DNA of 46,523 nucleotides, taken from IMG/VR virus record IMGVR_UViG_3300048914_000134, positions 1 to 46,523 of that record, one strand, 5' to 3'. The notes under the pieces were generated by a model. That model was not told where the DNA came from and ran no database searches. It saw only the letters and a program-made list of their open reading frames with translations. A program made the position numbers and the translations under genes. The stretch is from a virus. This document shows positions 6,316 to 14,603 of the stretch, one piece after another; within the stretch, counting starts at the first letter, position 1, and each line of letters opens with the position of its first letter.

Positions 6316-6816
6316 CGCCATAACTCCCCGCCGCGCCCCGCCGACCACATGCACCGCGACGAGGGCAGAGGGCGTGAGCGGGTGTGGTGAGAGGGGAGCG
6401 GGGCATGGGGGTGCATTGCCGCCCTCTATCAGCAGTAACGCGCACGCCCACACCCGCGCACACGTAGCAATCGCCGTGCCTGCCCGCCCCTCCCAGCACG
6501 CTACCCTCCCGCCTCCGAGCCGCTCGCCCGTTACTGTATCGTGTGCGACCCTCTCGCAGCCGTCTCTCTCGCGTGGCATGGTGTCGTGTGCGGGCCTGTC
6601 GAGCCCGATGCGGGCGGCTGCGATGTGAGCGGGGGCGATTGCTTCCCGTGCGATGGGAGGGGGTAGCGGGCTGCGAGGGGGGTGGGGGAGGGGGAAACTG
6701 GAGTGTGGGATATTTGTGTAATGCACCGTCCAACATTTTTTTTAATTTTTTCCAGACCCTTGCCTCTCGGCAACACACTCACTCGTCCGCTGCGCCCTCG
6801 TCCTCCAATTACCGCG
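6316..6816. other. Non-coding island B between two palindromes
   Basis: These 501 bases separate the divergent arms. The frames through it are low in complexity and without ribosome sites. It alternates strongly G-rich and C-rich blocks; for example CTACCCTCCC near 6500 can pair with GGGAGGGGGTAG near 6655. It ends with a T-tract (about 6735-6750, T9 AA T6). This could be an origin, a bent-DNA/UP element or a packaging region; nothing decides between them. Confidence 0.65.
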
Positions 6817-6840
6817 CCACATTACAGCGGAGTAATATGG
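6817..6840. repeat. Dispersed palindrome, copy 5
   Basis: Arms CCACATTAC and GTAATATGG (one mismatch), spacer AGCGGA. It borders island B on the right and lies about 160 bases before the first late gene, so it is well placed to control the late arm. Confidence 0.85.
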
Positions 6841-6997
6841 CCCCGAAATTCTGAGCCGCGAATCTCTTATAGCTTTTTCGCTACTGAACTGGCCGCAAGC
6901 GACAGGCGACCACGAGCCCGGCTGTCGAGTTGCTGTTATTTGCAGTCACCTCGACTCTCCAGTCATCGCCTAACGCCTCCCCCATCGGAGAAAAGCT

Positions 6998-7357
6998 ATG
7001 TCCAGCAAACAGACCATCGATAAAGTCAGCCACATACATGAGTGCATCATCAATGAGATGCTGCTCAACCCGGCTGTGACTCAACAAGACCTCTCCATGA
7101 TGTTCGGGTACAGTGTGAGCTGGATGTCCCGCCTCATTAATAGCGATTCGTTCCAGGCACGGCTTGCCGAGCGTCGCCGGGAGCTGATCGACCCTGTACT
7201 CAAAGTGCGGTTGGAAGATCGGCTGAAAAGCGCGGTGATGCAAAGCACGGAGCAGATCCAGCGCCGACTTGATGCCGGGGATAATGCGGACTTGGCGCTG
7301 CAGTCGCTCGGCGTGCTGACGGATGCACTGGGTGCACTGAACCCTCCGAAGAAGTGA
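6998..7357 (+). CDS. TerS-like DNA-binding protein, paralogue 1
   Basis: The 119-residue product has a helix-turn-helix-like N-terminus (TQQDLSMMFGYSVSWMSRLI, about residues 28-47) and a C-terminal helical part with RLDAGDNADLALQSLGVLTDALGAL. The next protein repeats this architecture (HAQFADHFGYRASWFAGVLI, then RREEV and a final KALGLGG), so the two are tandem paralogues. Position immediately before terL and the HTH suggest a small terminase subunit or a related late regulator. The ATG is preceded by GGAGAAAAGCT. Either paralogue could be the real TerS; the other may be a regulator or a partner subunit. Confidence 0.65.
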   Translation: MSSKQTIDKVSHIHECIINEMLLNPAVTQQDLSMMFGYSVSWMSRLINSDSFQARLAERRRELIDPVLKVRLEDRLKSAVMQSTEQIQRRLDAGDNADLALQSLGVLTDALGALNPPKK

Positions 7358-7365
7358 GAGCCGGA

Positions 7366-8010
7366 ATGCCAAAAGCTAAAGCCACCCGCGATCCGCTTGC
7401 CGAAGCCGCGCAGTCCCTTGTGGATACTGCCATCGGCGCGGAAGCGGATTCCGACCTCACCGCACTGCTTGACGGTAGCAGCAAGGCTGCGGGCAGGGAG
7501 TTTGTCCGCAAGCCACAGTACACTGCTGATGCGATGGTGGAGCTGTTTATCGAGCATCCAAACTGGACGCATGCTCAGTTCGCAGATCATTTCGGCTATC
7601 GCGCGAGCTGGTTCGCCGGGGTGCTGATCAGCAACAATCTCCAGGCTGCTCTCGACAAGCGACGCGAGGAAGTGCGCGCCGTCGCCCCGCACCTCGCTGG
7701 TACGATGACGGAGATGTTCCAAGCCGCAACAGTGCAGGCACTGGCCGCACTGCAAGTCCGCATGGACGACCCGAAGGCGACGAACGAACTGTTCCTGGAA
7801 GTGGCGAAGATCAGCACCAAGGCGCTGGGACTTGGTGGGGCGGGGACTCCGCCGCAGCAAAAGGAACCCCCAAAAGGTATCCACGACCTCGCCGCAGGCT
7901 TGCTGCAATCTCAGCCGAAGGTTGAGTCGCCAACCCCTGCGGTGGATCACACCATCGATGCTACGCTGCGGGAAGTGCCGGCGGCCTCTGGTGACGAAAG
8001 TGAAGTATGA
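7366..8010 (+). CDS. Probable terminase small subunit, paralogue 2
   Basis: The 214-residue product has an HTH-like segment around residues 67-87 and a helical oligomerisation-like region ending in KISTKALGLGGAG, then a Pro-rich linker and polar tail. Small terminase subunits recognise the packaging site and hand DNA to TerL. It sits directly before terL with a 4-base ATGA overlap. The ATG at 7366 is chosen over the GTG at 7354, which overlaps the previous stop. It is about twice as long as paralogue 1, the extra being N- and C-terminal extensions. TerS is the likeliest reading because of length and coupling to terL. Confidence 0.65.
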   Translation: MPKAKATRDPLAEAAQSLVDTAIGAEADSDLTALLDGSSKAAGREFVRKPQYTADAMVELFIEHPNWTHAQFADHFGYRASWFAGVLISNNLQAALDKRREEVRAVAPHLAGTMTEMFQAATVQALAALQVRMDDPKATNELFLEVAKISTKALGLGGAGTPPQQKEPPKGIHDLAAGLLQSQPKVESPTPAVDHTIDATLREVPAASGDESEV

Positions 8011-9482
8011 GCCTTACTCCAGAAGCTAAAGTTCAACTCACTCCAGAACTGATTGAGGCCTTCTCACGGAAGTACCTCATGCGTCAGTTCGACGAGGCGA
8101 AGCCGATTCCCAATTTCCACCGGGAGTGCTGGGCCCTTTATTGCAGCCCGTCGCTGAACTGCGGTGTTGCGGCTCCTCGCGGCCATGCCAAGAGTACTTC
8201 CCTCACGACTGTGTACATGCTGGCGGAAATGCTCTTCCGGGTGGAGGAGTACGCGATCCTCGTAAGTTCAAATGAGGAAATGGCAGTTGAGCTGCTCGGT
8301 GACATCAGCCGGGAACTGACCGACAACGAAGACCTGATCAATGACTTCCAGATCGACAAGCTCTTGTCCCAAGCCAAGACCGACATCATCGTGCGCTTTA
8401 AAGACGGCCACCAGTTCCGAATCATTGCTCGTGGCAGTGGTCAAAAGATGCGAGGCCGAAAGTGGCGAGGCAAGCGTCCCGGCCTGATCGTGTGCGATGA
8501 CTTGGAAGATGACGAGCAGGTCGAAAACATCGACCGCCGGAAGAAGTTCCGTCGCTGGTTCAATCGCGCACTGCTGCCGTCGATGCGAGTCAAAGGTCGA
8601 GTCCGAATCCACGGCACGATTCTGCATGAGGACGCGCTGCTTGCCCGGATCATGAAGAACAAAGAGTGGGACACTCGGTTTTACAAAGCGCACACGAGCT
8701 TCAACGACTTCAGTGACATCCTGTGGCCGGAACAGCACGACGAGAAGTCCCTCCGAGCCAAGCGCGCAAAGTACATCGCTGATGGTGATCCGGGAGGCTA
8801 CAGTCAAGAGTTCCTGAACGACCCATTCGACAGCGAAGAGACGTACCTCAAGAAGGAGCACTTCCTGGAAATGGAAGATGCCGACCACAAAGCTCAAAAG
8901 CGATTCGCTGTGGGGGTGGACTTTGCAGTATCCCGGAAGGACAAAGCGAATCGCACCTCCCTGACTGTCGGCGGCCAAGACTGGAGCAACAAAATCCACG
9001 TTGTGGACGAGCGAGTCGGGCGCTGGGACACTCTCGAAATCATCGACGAGATGTTCAGTGTTCAAGCCGCATGGGACCCGGAACTGTTCTTTGTCGAAGA
9101 CGGCGTGATCTGGAAGTCCATCGAGCCTATGCTCTACAAGGAGATGCAGGAGCGCGGTATCTTGCTGAATGTCTTCCCGATCCTCTCAATCAAGGACAAA
9201 AAGGTCAACGGCCGCAGTCTCCAAAAACGGATGAAGGCCCGCATGATGAGGTTCGACAAACAAGCCAGTTGGTACGAAGAGTACGAAGCCGAATTGCTGC
9301 GATTCACTGGCGACAGTGATGCGATAGCGGATGACCAGTTCGATTCGACCGGCATCCTCTGCCGAGGGTTCGACGGACTCGCTCTGCTGAGTGAAGAAGA
9401 CTTCCTGGAAGAGGAAGAGCTTTACGCCAGAGGCCACGGCCCGGCTCGCAACAGCTCCCGCTCTCCCGTAACTGGCTACTGA
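8007..9482 (+). CDS. terL: Terminase large subunit
   Basis: The 491-residue protein is the ATP-driven DNA-packaging motor with a headful or site-specific nuclease. The Walker A-like loop is APRGHAKST (about 55-63), Walker B is LIVCDDLE (about 160-167), and the coupling motif HGT is near 202-204. The C-terminal RNase H-like nuclease shows GVDFAVS with Asp near 305, FVEDG with Glu near 364, and a DDQFDS segment near 440. Length and motif order are normal. It overlaps the upstream TerS-like gene by four bases and precedes the portal gene. Confidence 0.95.
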   Translation: MSLTPEAKVQLTPELIEAFSRKYLMRQFDEAKPIPNFHRECWALYCSPSLNCGVAAPRGHAKSTSLTTVYMLAEMLFRVEEYAILVSSNEEMAVELLGDISRELTDNEDLINDFQIDKLLSQAKTDIIVRFKDGHQFRIIARGSGQKMRGRKWRGKRPGLIVCDDLEDDEQVENIDRRKKFRRWFNRALLPSMRVKGRVRIHGTILHEDALLARIMKNKEWDTRFYKAHTSFNDFSDILWPEQHDEKSLRAKRAKYIADGDPGGYSQEFLNDPFDSEETYLKKEHFLEMEDADHKAQKRFAVGVDFAVSRKDKANRTSLTVGGQDWSNKIHVVDERVGRWDTLEIIDEMFSVQAAWDPELFFVEDGVIWKSIEPMLYKEMQERGILLNVFPILSIKDKKVNGRSLQKRMKARMMRFDKQASWYEEYEAELLRFTGDSDAIADDQFDSTGILCRGFDGLALLSEEDFLEEEELYARGHGPARNSSRSPVTGY

Positions 9483-9498
9483 CAACCAAGGAAAAGCT

Positions 9499-11676
9499 AT
9501 GCCAACAATCGAAAAAATGGTCGCTGCAACCAACATTGCGCCGATGCTGAAAGAGGAAGACCTCGCCACCATTGGCAAGGCGGTGGTGACTGGTTATGAG
9601 GTGGACCGGGCCTCGCGCTCACAGTGGGAGGAGCGCCAAGCAACTGCGGTGAAGCTGGCACTGCAGGTCGTGGAGGTCAAGGACTTTCCGTGGACGAACT
9701 GCAGTAACGTGAAGTTCCCGCTGGTGACTGTGGCGGCGCTGCAATTCCTGTCCCGCGTTGCGATTCTGACGAAAGGCCGGCAGCTGGTGAAGTGTGATGT
9801 GCTGGGGCCGGATGCCGACGGCAAACTGGCGATGCGAGCCAAGCGCATCAGTGCTCACATGAGCTATCAGCTTGTGGAGGAGGATCGCGCTTGGATCGAT
9901 GACGACGAGAAAGCGAAACTGGCCGCAAGCATTATCGGCTGTGCTTTCAAGAAATCGTACTTCGATCCGGTGCGCGGGAAGAACATCTCCGAACACGTTC
10001 CTGCGATGGACTTCGTTGTGGACTACCGCACGAAGAGCTTGGAAAAAGCTAATCGCATGACGCACCTCCTGACCATGACGGACAACGACATCCAGGAGCG
10101 CGTCGCTAGTGACAGGTTCGTGGAACTCAAGAGCGATCGCGGGACTCAAGGTACTGCTACGGGTCCGATGCAAGCCGCTGTTGACGAATCCCAAGGCACG
10201 CAAAGCCAAGGCGACAGCGATGTGAAGGTTCACGAGGTGCTGGAACAGCACTGCTGGCTGGACCTCGACGAGGACGGCTATCGTGAGCCTTACATCGTGT
10301 GGGTTCACAAAGAAAGCGGACAGGTACTGCGGATTGCAGCGCGCTACTTCGATCAAGGCGATGTGCACCGCAAGAATGACCTGAAGATCCGCACGGAACA
10401 ATTCCGGGCAGCGACGCTGAGCGACGAAGGCAAAGCTAAGGCTGACGCTCGGATCAAGGAACTGCAAGAAGCCAAGGGCAACGTAATTACGAGGATCGAC
10501 GCGCAGCAATTCTTCACCAAAATCCCGTTCATCCCGAGCCCAGATGGCGGGTTCTATGATCTGGGCCTGGGAGCGTTGCTCGGTCCGATCAATGCTTCCG
10601 TGGACACACTCGTCAACCAGCTCATCGATGCTGGCACGATGTCGAATACTGCGGGCGGGTTCCTCGGCCGCGGCGTGAAGCTCAAGGGAGGCAAAAGCTC
10701 ATTCGATCCGTTTGAGTGGAAGCCTGTGGACAGCCCCGGCGATGACTTGCGGAAGAACATTGTGCCGCTGCCGGTGCGCGATCCTTCGGCTGTGCTGTTC
10801 CAGCTCCTCGGCCTGCTGGTGAGCTACGGGGAAAAGATCAGCGGCGCCACCGACATCATGACCGGTGTGAGCCCTGGCCAGAACACCCCAGCCGAAACCA
10901 GCCGCAACACCATCGAGCAGGGCATGAAGATTTTCAGCGGCATCTACGGCCGCATGTACCGGGCGTTCCAGTCGGAACTGAGGTTGCTGTTCGACTTGAA
11001 CCGGATGTACCTGCCACTGTCGGCGAAGTTCATTCCGCTGACGACTGGCGAGAACGCGATTGTGTCGCAGAAAGATTACATCGCGGATGACGCCCTCATT
11101 TTTCCTGCTGCCGATCCTGCGGTGGTCAGCGAAACCCAGCGCCAGCAACGCGCGATGATGCTGAAGCAGAACGCAGCTGCCACTCCAGGTTACGACCGCT
11201 ACCAAGTGGAACTCGACTTCCTGCAGGCCTTTGACATCCAAGACATCGAACGGATTTACCCGAACCCAAAAGGCCCGCACGCGGTTCCGCCGCCGGTCAA
11301 CCCTCAACTGGAATTGGAGAAAGCTCAGTTCCAGCTGGAACAGCAGAAGTTCCAAAGCGGGCTGCAGGTGCAAATCGCGGAACTGCAATCGCAAGACGCC
11401 GTCAATCAGGCAAAGGTACAGCAACTCGAAGCTCAGGCCGCAAAGCTCTTGGCCGAAGCCAATGGCGTGGACGTGTCGTTGCAGGTGCAAGCCCTCAATG
11501 CCCAAACAGGGGCGGCGAAGGCGCACCAAGAAGGCATTCGCATTGCGATGGAAACTTTGCAACGACTCGTTGACCAGCATCACGATAGTCGTAAACTGGA
11601 TATCGCGGAGGCAGCGGGCAAAGCTAAAGCTGCAGCCGCATCAACCGTCGGAGCGAAGGCTCCGGCATCCGAGTAA
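9499..11676 (+). CDS. Portal protein (P22-like)
   Basis: The 725-residue product forms the dodecameric ring at the capsid vertex through which DNA passes. It follows terL by 16 bases and has the same length as the P22 portal. The N-terminal half carries the WEERQATAVKLAL and FPWTNCSNVKFPLVT segments typical of podovirus portals. The central region is followed by a Gln-rich coiled coil at about residues 605-660 (LELEKAQFQLEQQKF), comparable to the barrel helix of P22-type portals. The start has GGAAAAGCT before ATG. Assignment is by length, position and pattern, and is firm. Confidence 0.9.
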   Translation: MPTIEKMVAATNIAPMLKEEDLATIGKAVVTGYEVDRASRSQWEERQATAVKLALQVVEVKDFPWTNCSNVKFPLVTVAALQFLSRVAILTKGRQLVKCDVLGPDADGKLAMRAKRISAHMSYQLVEEDRAWIDDDEKAKLAASIIGCAFKKSYFDPVRGKNISEHVPAMDFVVDYRTKSLEKANRMTHLLTMTDNDIQERVASDRFVELKSDRGTQGTATGPMQAAVDESQGTQSQGDSDVKVHEVLEQHCWLDLDEDGYREPYIVWVHKESGQVLRIAARYFDQGDVHRKNDLKIRTEQFRAATLSDEGKAKADARIKELQEAKGNVITRIDAQQFFTKIPFIPSPDGGFYDLGLGALLGPINASVDTLVNQLIDAGTMSNTAGGFLGRGVKLKGGKSSFDPFEWKPVDSPGDDLRKNIVPLPVRDPSAVLFQLLGLLVSYGEKISGATDIMTGVSPGQNTPAETSRNTIEQGMKIFSGIYGRMYRAFQSELRLLFDLNRMYLPLSAKFIPLTTGENAIVSQKDYIADDALIFPAADPAVVSETQRQQRAMMLKQNAAATPGYDRYQVELDFLQAFDIQDIERIYPNPKGPHAVPPPVNPQLELEKAQFQLEQQKFQSGLQVQIAELQSQDAVNQAKVQQLEAQAAKLLAEANGVDVSLQVQALNAQTGAAKAHQEGIRIAMETLQRLVDQHHDSRKLDIAEAAGKAKAAAASTVGAKAPASE

Positions 11677-11705
11677 TAGAGCCCGCAAGGGCAGGAGAAA
11701 AAGCT

Positions 11706-11945
11706 ATGGCAGAGGGCATGTTGAAGGAGGAGCTGCGGGAATGGAAGCAACATCCTGTTACGCAGCACTTCTTGTCGCTAATCCAGCAGTCTCGTCAAGA
11801 GACGATGGAAGCATGGGCGAACAAGGCATATGTCGGCGAGACGGCGGAAGCTACTCTCGCGGCGAACACGGCAGCACTAGGCGGTATGCAAGTGCTGGAT
11901 CAAGTTATTGAACTGATTGATTCGATGGGGAGTGAAGAAGCATGA
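11706..11945 (+). CDS. Small protein between portal and co-chaperonin
   Basis: The 79-residue product is mainly helical (LKEELREWKQHPVTQHFLSLIQQSRQ) with an acidic end. Its ATG follows GGAGAAAAAGCT and its stop overlaps the GroES-like gene's start. Short helical proteins at this place occur in several podovirus genomes without assigned function; it may be a virion or assembly factor. Confidence 0.75.
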   Translation: MAEGMLKEELREWKQHPVTQHFLSLIQQSRQETMEAWANKAYVGETAEATLAANTAALGGMQVLDQVIELIDSMGSEEA

Positions 11946-12343
11946 ATGCAGATGCTAAAGCAGTAGCAGGATACGATCCACGGCAAGCCGTGAAAGGCGA
12001 ACGTGGCTGGCGCGCGGCCAAAGGTCCACAAGCCAATAACACTTCCGGCTTCCGGGCCACCGGCCATCGCTTGCTGCTGCTGAGCGATGCTGTTGAGGAA
12101 GTCACTTCTGGCGGCATTGTCTTGGCCAAGAAAACCATCGACAAAGAACGCTCCGCGAATGTCTATGCGACTGTGGTTGAAATCGGCCATGACGCCTGGA
12201 GCGACAAATCAACAGACTTCTGCGAAGTCGGTGATCGCGTCCTCATTGGCCAGTACACCGGCAAGTTCCAAGTCTCCGAACGTGACGGTAAAGAGTACCG
12301 CTTCGTGACGGATCTGGATATTATCAGCACCGTCGAAAAGTAA
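11942..12343 (+). CDS. GroES-like co-chaperonin
   Basis: The 133-residue product resembles Cpn10. After a 37-residue extension the core begins FRATGHRLLLLSD, followed by SGGIVLAKKTIDKE, the mobile-loop position, then ATVVEIGHDAW, a VGDRVLIGQYTGKF strand pair and a YRFVTDLDIIS end. Bacterial GroES is about 97 residues; the extra N-terminal part is unusual. Phage co-chaperonins such as T4 gp31 replace host GroES so that GroEL can fold the major capsid protein. No GroEL gene is present, so it must work with the host's. It lies just before the scaffold and capsid genes, which fits that job. Confidence 0.8.
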   Translation: MNADAKAVAGYDPRQAVKGERGWRAAKGPQANNTSGFRATGHRLLLLSDAVEEVTSGGIVLAKKTIDKERSANVYATVVEIGHDAWSDKSTDFCEVGDRVLIGQYTGKFQVSERDGKEYRFVTDLDIISTVEK

Positions 12344-12354
12344 CCATAACGGGG

Positions 12355-12378
12355 CCACATTACGGCTGAGTAATGTGA
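12355..12378. repeat. Dispersed palindrome, copy 6
   Basis: Arms CCACATTAC and GTAATGTGA, spacer GGCTGA (identical to copy 12). It occupies the 68-base gap between the GroES-like gene and the scaffold gene, opening the capsid module, and is followed by CTCCATAAT. Confidence 0.85.
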
Positions 12379-12411
12379 CTCCATAATCCCCCTAGTTAAA
12401 GGAGCTTTACC

Positions 12412-13335
12412 ATGCCCCCAGTAAATCAAGATGACGGTTCGCAATTGTCGGATCAAGAAGAGTATGATCTGGAACAGGCCGAGCTGATCGCAGCCGCAGG
12501 CGGCAAGGCTGCTGGCAGTGACGATGGCAGCGGCAAAGGCGCTGGCGCCGGCGCGGAAACCCCAGAGCAAAAAGCACTGGCCGCTGCCGAAGCCGAGGCC
12601 GTACGCAAAGGCTGGAAACCGAAAGATGCTTACGAAGGCGACCCCGATAAATGGGTTGACGCTAAGACCTTCCTGGATCGCGGTGACAAGTTCAACAAGA
12701 ACCTCCAACGAGAAGTCGCGGCCCTGAAAGCGAAACTCGAATCCTTCGAGGGCACCAAGCAAGCCTTCGTGAAGTTCCACGAAGAAACCGTGGCCGCAAA
12801 GGACAAGGAACTCGCTGCCGCCCTCAAACAGCTCCGGGTGCAACGCTCCGAGGCTCAAGCTGAAGGTGATCATGAAGCCGCTGTGGAAATCGAAGACCGC
12901 ATCGAGGTCATCACGAAGGAACGGCAAGGGCTCAAGGACGCCGCTCCAGTTCCTGCTGCCGCACCGCAAGTCGACCCTGTGCTGGAAGCCTGGATCGGTG
13001 ACGGCAACGACTGGTTTGCGAAAGACGCCAAGCTCCGCAACTACGCCATCACTCTGGCAGACGAACTCCGTGCGGACGGCGAAACCCTGCAAGGTCGCCA
13101 GTTCCTGGACAAAGTCGCGGAACTCATGCGCGCCGAATTCCCTTCGAAGTTCGACAATCCGAACCGCCAACGTCCAGGTGCTGTCGAAGGCTCCAGCCGC
13201 TCCGCTGTCTCTGCTCCGCAAGGCCGTACCGAACGTGACCTTCCAAAAGTCGACCGCGAGCTGATGAACGAATTCGTCCGCAATGGCTGGACTACGAAGG
13301 AAAAGTTCCTCGCGGAATATCGCTGGCCGAAGTAA
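12412..13335 (+). CDS. Scaffolding protein
   Basis: The 307-residue product is highly charged and helical, with an acidic N-terminus, a WKPKDAYEGDPDKWVDAKTF segment at about 63-82, and a central coiled coil (about 90-170). This is the usual make-up of podovirus scaffolds, which build the procapsid around portal and coat and are then lost. It lies between portal and coat genes as expected, and is followed by an intrinsic terminator. A ribosome site AAGGAGC precedes the ATG. Confidence 0.85.
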   Translation: MPPVNQDDGSQLSDQEEYDLEQAELIAAAGGKAAGSDDGSGKGAGAGAETPEQKALAAAEAEAVRKGWKPKDAYEGDPDKWVDAKTFLDRGDKFNKNLQREVAALKAKLESFEGTKQAFVKFHEETVAAKDKELAAALKQLRVQRSEAQAEGDHEAAVEIEDRIEVITKERQGLKDAAPVPAAAPQVDPVLEAWIGDGNDWFAKDAKLRNYAITLADELRADGETLQGRQFLDKVAELMRAEFPSKFDNPNRQRPGAVEGSSRSAVSAPQGRTERDLPKVDRELMNEFVRNGWTTKEKFLAEYRWPK

Positions 13336-13341
13336 CCCCCA

Positions 13342-13363
13342 GGCCGCTACGGCGGCCCTTTTA
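13342..13363 (+). terminator. Internal terminator after the scaffold gene
   Basis: GGCCGC (13342-13347) and GCGGCC (13352-13357) form a 6-bp GC stem with a TACG loop, followed by CTTTTA. It lies seven bases after the scaffold stop. Being in mid-operon it probably acts as a partial terminator. Confidence 0.7.
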
Positions 13364-13396
13364 GCAAACCCTTTCGTTACCCTTTGGAGCCTTACC

Positions 13397-13921
13397 ATGA
13401 CCGACCACAGCAAACCACCTCACCCATCCCTGCCACCAGCAGTCATCGCCGCTCAAGCCCGGCAAGCCGCTGACCGTCCTGAGGCCGAACGCACTCGCCC
13501 TGCGCAATTCGGCGGTGTGCGTCTGAAACTCACCGTTCCGACTGACATTCCAGGTTATCACTTGTACTGGGCAAATGATGATGGTGAAGTCGACGCACTC
13601 ATCGAAGAAGGCTTCGAACTCGTCCGCCCCGAGGAAATGGGCACCGAAGCATCGCGCCGTATTCAGCGCCGCGTCGTGCAGGACGAAGACATTGCCAACA
13701 GCTATAGCCGCCACGTCGGCACCAAAGAAGACGGGTCATCCCTGCGGGCGTACCTGTTGAAAATCCCGAACGAACAGTGGGAAGATCGCCAAGCTATGAA
13801 ACTGGCTCAAGCTGATGCTTGGGACGGCGCGATCCGCAAAGGCGCAATCGAAAATGTCGATGGGCGTTACGTTCCGCGTGGTCATGAAATTAAACTGAAC
13901 ACTCGCAACCGCGAGTCCTGA
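13397..13921 (+). CDS. Hypothetical head-module protein
   Basis: The 174-residue product starts at 13397 behind TTTGGAGC. It has a Pro-rich N-terminus, then a beta-rich core (VRLKLTVPTDIPGYHLYWAND) and a DADAW-like helical end (KLAQADAWDGAIRKG). Proteins of this kind occur between scaffold and coat in podoviruses and are usually annotated hypothetical; it may be a minor head or assembly protein. It follows the mid-operon terminator. Confidence 0.75.
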   Translation: MTDHSKPPHPSLPPAVIAAQARQAADRPEAERTRPAQFGGVRLKLTVPTDIPGYHLYWANDDGEVDALIEEGFELVRPEEMGTEASRRIQRRVVQDEDIANSYSRHVGTKEDGSSLRAYLLKIPNEQWEDRQAMKLAQADAWDGAIRKGAIENVDGRYVPRGHEIKLNTRNRES

Positions 13922-13945
13922 TCGTTAACCTGAAGGAGCATCAAC

Positions 13946-14551
13946 ATGCCAAACCTGAACGCACCCAAGGGTTTCGTCCCTGTGCGCTACCTGAACGGCG
14001 CTGCGTGGAACGGCGCTGTCAACCTGTACTTCATTCCGCAAGCCGATGGCAGTGTCTACAGCCCCGGCGATGCTGTGAAGTCCGCTGCCGGTGGCGATGC
14101 CAACGGTATCCCGGCAATTGCCAAAGCAGCCGGCACCGACACCCTGCGTGGTGTGATCGCCAATATCCTGGTCGCAGCTCCGAACAACCCCTCGCTGGTG
14201 GGCACGACCCTGGACCTGACCACGATGCAGGCACCGGCTACGAAAGCCAAGGGCTACTACGCGCTGGTCGTGGACGATCCCGCTGTGCTCTTCGAAATCC
14301 AAGACGACGGCCTGGCAGCCCTCACCGCAACGGCCTGCAACAAAAACGCTGCCTTCACCGTGGCCAATCCGACGGCGCCGCAGCAAAACTCGGCGAGCGT
14401 GCTGTCGACTGCCAGTGTGGCTGTGACCCAAGCGCTACCGCTGCGCATTGTCGGTCTGGCGCAGCGTGACGACAACGCATTCGGCGTCAACGCGAAGTGG
14501 CTGGTGAAAATCAACCAACACGAGCTGGAAGGCAACACCGCGGGCGTCTAA
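13946..14551 (+). CDS. Head-associated structural protein (candidate decoration protein)
   Basis: The 201-residue product is Ala/Gly/Asn-rich with repeated beta-like stretches (GFVPVRYLNGAAWNGAVNLY, then YYALVVDDPAVLFEIQDDG). There is no signal sequence or membrane segment. Strong AAGGAG before the ATG implies high expression. Such a gene directly before the major capsid gene usually encodes a capsid stabiliser or decoration protein; that assignment is from context. Confidence 0.65.
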   Translation: MPNLNAPKGFVPVRYLNGAAWNGAVNLYFIPQADGSVYSPGDAVKSAAGGDANGIPAIAKAAGTDTLRGVIANILVAAPNNPSLVGTTLDLTTMQAPATKAKGYYALVVDDPAVLFEIQDDGLAALTATACNKNAAFTVANPTAPQQNSASVLSTASVAVTQALPLRIVGLAQRDDNAFGVNAKWLVKINQHELEGNTAGV

Positions 14552-14603
14552 AGCGACGGCGGCTTCAATTTCACAACACATCATCAACTGAAGGAGTATC
14601 ACC

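Noticed and set aside
6259-6782. Several overlapping frames in island B
   Set aside because: All are Pro/Arg/Ala-rich, overlap each other in different frames and lack ribosome sites; the sequence bias of the island explains them.
12163-13413. 416-residue minus-strand frame over the scaffold gene
   Set aside because: Antisense to scaffold; composition and lack of start signals mark it as a by-product of codon bias.
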